64,000 nucleotides of DNA from contig NC_058339.1 of the NCBI RefSeq assembly GCF_905475395.1, positions 75,482,520-75,546,519 on the forward strand, read 5' to 3'. The notes under the pieces were generated by a model. It ran no database searches. It saw nothing but the letters and a program-made list of their open reading frames with translations, and had not been told where the DNA came from. Source of the DNA: Chrysoperla carnea (taxonomy: Eukaryota; Arthropoda; Insecta; Neuroptera; Chrysopidae). Both the position numbers and the translations under genes were made by a program. Shown in pieces: positions 60,825 through 64,000 of the stretch (position 1 is its first letter; every line of letters starts with the position of its first letter).

Positions 60825-61510
60825 CAGAATGAGTCGTAAGGAGTGCATTGAACTCCAGGAGTGTCTTCTACACGTAGACCGTCAGCTCATAACAGAAAAT
60901 GAACACAATGATGTACAGCCACAAGCAAAAGAAAAATATATAAAATAACATTCATAACGAATTAATGCATAGTTAAAAATTAACATTTGTTTTTAAAACA
61001 CTATTTAGATTCATTTAAATAAAAGGCAAAACTGTTCAATACACTAAAAATTGATTGACTGGCGGTTTTCTGGTGCACAAACTTAAACAAAAACAGTTTT
61101 TTTTTTACCAACTAATATTGGTTATGTTAGAGTTTGTACACGAACCTCCTGCCAATCAATTTTTAATGTATTGATGAACAGTTTTGCTTTTTATCTAAAT
61201 GAATCTAAATAGTGTTTTAAAAACAAATGTTAATTTTTAACTATGCATTAATTCGTTATGAATGTCAGACTGTAAAAAGTTTTCTCTGTGTTTTAAAAAA
61301 TGACAGACTGTAAAAAGTTTTCTCTGTGTTTTAAAAATAAATGTTAATTTTGAACTATGCATTAATTCGTTATGAATGTTATTTTATAAATTTTTCTGTT
61401 GCTTGTGGCTGTATATATGTCCTCTATCATTAGCAGACTGATTTTTTTACATTGTTTTCACGTGTAGAAGACACTTTTGGAGTTCGGTACATTCCTCACG
61501 GCTCACCCTG
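60825..61510. mobile_element. Foldback element with TA target duplication
   Basis: About 686 bp. The left end is CAGAATGAGTCGTAAGGAGT and the right end is the inverse, ACATTCCTCACGGCTCACCC followed by TG, with TA on both sides. Arms share GTGTCTTCTACACGT, TAACATTTGTTTTTAAAACA and the loop-proximal TTAGTGTATTGAACAGTTTT type block. In the right arm a segment with AGACTGTAAAAAGTTTTCTC is duplicated in tandem (61267-61330). Non-coding. Confidence 0.86.
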
Positions 61511-63309
61511 TATTTGGAGCGTGCCATAAATTCCGCCAGTCTTCAGTATTGTTTTTTTTAAATATTAGGTTTTAAGCAGAAATTGTCAAGTTTATATTTT
61601 TGAAATAAATGTTTTTATTAAATAATTTTTGTCATATTTTTTTAGAACTTTACATTTTATTTGTTATAAAAGGCGTGGGCCAATAAAAAAAACTTGTAGT
61701 TAATTATTCTGGGTTTGAAAATGGTTATGTTCGCTCCGCTTTTTTCAATTCATAATCCATTTAAGTATTCTCTTGTTAAGAACAGCATCGCTAACGTTCT
61801 AAAAAATCAATTTTTCATCCCGCAAAATTCGCTATATTAATGATCAATCCAATAATGCTTCCATTATCCAAAATTCTCTTCACAATTTACATTACACTCC
61901 GATAGAAATACCTTATAAACAAGAGTAGAACTTTTGTACTTTTAGCAGACAAAAGCTCAACAAAACGGGTTTCAAAACGAGGTTTGTGTAAAAAAGTTCC
62001 TTGATGCGTGTACTTTGGTATTCGTTAAAAGAAATAAAACAAATTTGATGATTGTTGAAAATTTAATGTAATTGCACATATTGAGAATAAAAACAAAAAA
62101 CGTATACATATTTTAGTTTCATGAAAATGGAACTGAAAAACACTAGAATAAAATTATTGCAAATTGGAAAACAGATAAAAAGTGCTTGTAACAAAAGTAC
62201 CTGTTATAGTAACTCTATTTTATTTTCTTATATAAAACACATTTTCCACCATTTTGTGTGGTGTTTTTTTTTAAACAATGAACGCAAATATAAAAATTTT
62301 CACATTTTGTGGTTAGACGATTGCCATTTAAAGAAAATGAAGAAAACCAGTCTATTCGATCTAAAGATGTAATAATAAAATAAGACACTTTGAGAGATAA
62401 AAATTAGTAGTCGCGCCGGCGAGAATTTTATCTCAAGAACATATTGATTATATGTTCATTCAAGATTTTTATTAGCTATCAATTCTATGCAATGCAACTC
62501 GTCGAATATCTTGAAATTTATATAAGGTAGCACAGAAATGCCGAATAGCTCTTATGAATACTTTAACAAGCTGTAAGGAATATTAAAGCTTGCATAAAGC
62601 TATCAGACACAAAACTTTTGGACATCCAGATTGTATTTTTTTGTAGATGCAAACTTCTGAATGAGCCATCATAAATGGAGATCGAAACGCATTTGTGTTA
62701 TTGCAAGACATTATGGGGTGTAATAAGAAGCGTTCTGAAGATACGATTTATTTTCAAGCAGTCTTTTTTTATAGGCAACTTTTGTTTCGAGGGAAACATC
62801 CTGATGGTTTGAGGATTAGTCATTCTTATACAGTCACATTGAAATCTTGAAATTTATTGACTCTAAAACCATTTTTTTATTCTTGAAGCGTGTTAATGGT
62901 TTGAGGAGTATTGGCTGGGGGGTGGATTAATCTTCTAAGAAAACAATAAGTTTTCATTAAAATTAAGTTAAAATTCGAAAGTGCATAATTTCATCAGAAA
63001 AAATCGTTAAAGAATACTTAAAATCGCATTCGACAGGGAAATGCTTAAGCTTCAAATAGATATGTATATTGAATCTATTACAAAATGATTTCTGCGCCCC
63101 CATGTACGCTGTCAAATTACCCAGAAAATTTTTCTTATCCTTCCAACCCTCAACACAAAGCGGTGGAGGTAGTAAAATATTTCCATTCTCATATTCAAAA
63201 ACTACAAAATATGAGCATGGGGATAAATGATCCTGATTCAATCATTTTTATCGGAAGTGCCGCTTTTTGTAGTTTTGCAAAATCATTAAGACGTTAATTC
63301 ATATTACAA
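61511..63309. other. Stretch without a recognised gene
   Basis: AT-rich, no repeat partner in the window. Overlapping open frames on both strands at 62963-63297 (92 and 70 residues) have balanced composition but no motif that I recognise. One could be an exon or a transposon piece, since a LINE-b end follows at once. Confidence 0.4.
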
Positions 63310-63525
63310 GCTGCCTCTAAAGAAGGAAACTATGTCTCACCTTCTCTGTCCAGCTCTTCCGATCTAAAGTCCGTTTATGTCAACGGACTCTTGCTGTTCT
63401 CATACAGCTCGAAATGGTTCATGGAATAGTGGCTGATGATGTGCCAACCCTCTTTTCAGTATCACAACGGATCCTATGGGCCTATGCTCCAGGACAACCA
63501 TTCTAACTTAACCTAATCTTAATTG
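63310..63525 (+). mobile_element. LINE-b 3'-end fragment
   Basis: CGAAATGGTTCATGGAATAG, CAACGGATCCTATGGGCCTA and the end AGGACAACCATTCTAACTTA follow the same order as the LINE-b copy at 39880-40030. It ends in TAACTTAACCTAATCTT, a worn CCTAA-type tail. The remaining sequence to 64000 shows nothing I can identify. Confidence 0.75.
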
Positions 63526-64000
63526 AGATGATATTTGAAAACTAGATCTCAAATAATAATTTACGTTAATTGTTTAAATATTACGTTTTATATAATTTTT
63601 AAATATATAAACTGATTTGTTTTCTGAGGTAAATAACAACTGTAAATATATAAAAAATCTATTGTTTATGTTTTGTTTCTGTATTTTGTTGAGACTATTG
63701 TTGGTTGATTTGTTTGTTTGTTTTAAATAAATTCAATTATGTAAAATATAATTCTGTTATGTAATAAGTTCAGTTTTAAATATAAATATGAATAACATCT
63801 GTAAAACAACGATCGATAATTAAAAATATCAGTCGCCGATTCAAGGCATTTGTGTTTTATTGTATCCTGAGAATTATTGTTAATATGTAATCGCTATTTT
63901 GTTTCCATTCATTGATTAAGTTTAATATCTGTAGGTATTTTCAATACAGGAAGATTCAAAATTTACAAAAAATGACATTTTTATGTGCTATATTATGTGA

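Noticed and set aside
62963-63297. Overlapping open frames on both strands
   Set aside because: Balanced composition, but no motif, no clear splice sites, and immediately next to a LINE-b end. Kept only as an unexplained stretch.
1-64000. CRISPR arrays, bacterial operons, tRNA or rRNA genes
   Set aside because: No spaced direct-repeat array, no tRNA A/B box pairs with a cloverleaf and no rRNA-like blocks were seen. The tandem repeats present are minisatellites.

Overview
The window looks like AT-rich nuclear DNA from an insect. The evidence is eukaryotic genes with GT-AG introns, insect-style gene families, Jockey-like LINE fragments, many foldback or MITE elements, and a LINE 3' end of CCTAA units (the complement of the insect telomere repeat TTAGG). 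I cannot fix the order. Some dispersed repeats resemble, from memory, ones common in Lepidoptera and perhaps Neuroptera, but I could not check this. All exon boundaries below were placed by eye from splice signals, reading phase and protein motifs.

Layout. (1) 1-2029, minus: the 5' part of a secreted Cu/Zn superoxide dismutase-like gene that runs off the left edge. (2) 2030-13050: intergenic, with dispersed repeats and one clear pogo/Tigger-like MITE. (3) 13051-14145, plus: a one-exon divergent torsin-like AAA+ gene. (4) 14525-15290: a decayed LINE. (5) 15592-18109, minus: a complete three-exon CRAL-TRIO lipid-transfer gene. (6) 18110-28661: about 10.5 kb of repeats. (7) 28662-30263, plus: a one-exon protein with 15 C2H2 fingers. 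(8) 32596-42068, plus, and 52689-59720, plus: two paralogous HELLS/LSH (DDM1-type) SNF2 chromatin remodelers with matching intron positions and phases. (9) 45196-49916, minus: the last three exons of a gene that appears to join a BEN domain to two C2H2 fingers, lying between the two HELLS copies. (10) 59721-64000: a foldback element and a LINE 3' end.

The genes do not form an obvious pathway. The strongest theme is the local HELLS duplication. Copy A has a long extra N-terminal region with a 9 x 33 bp in-frame minisatellite, and its first coding exon ends exactly where a dispersed repeat begins, so the repeat appears to supply the splice donor. The introns of both copies are loaded with palindromic elements and LINE pieces. 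The torsin-like protein keeps Walker A and the torsin-specific GCK motif but has Asn where the catalytic Walker B Glu should be. No RNA gene or CRISPR array was found.
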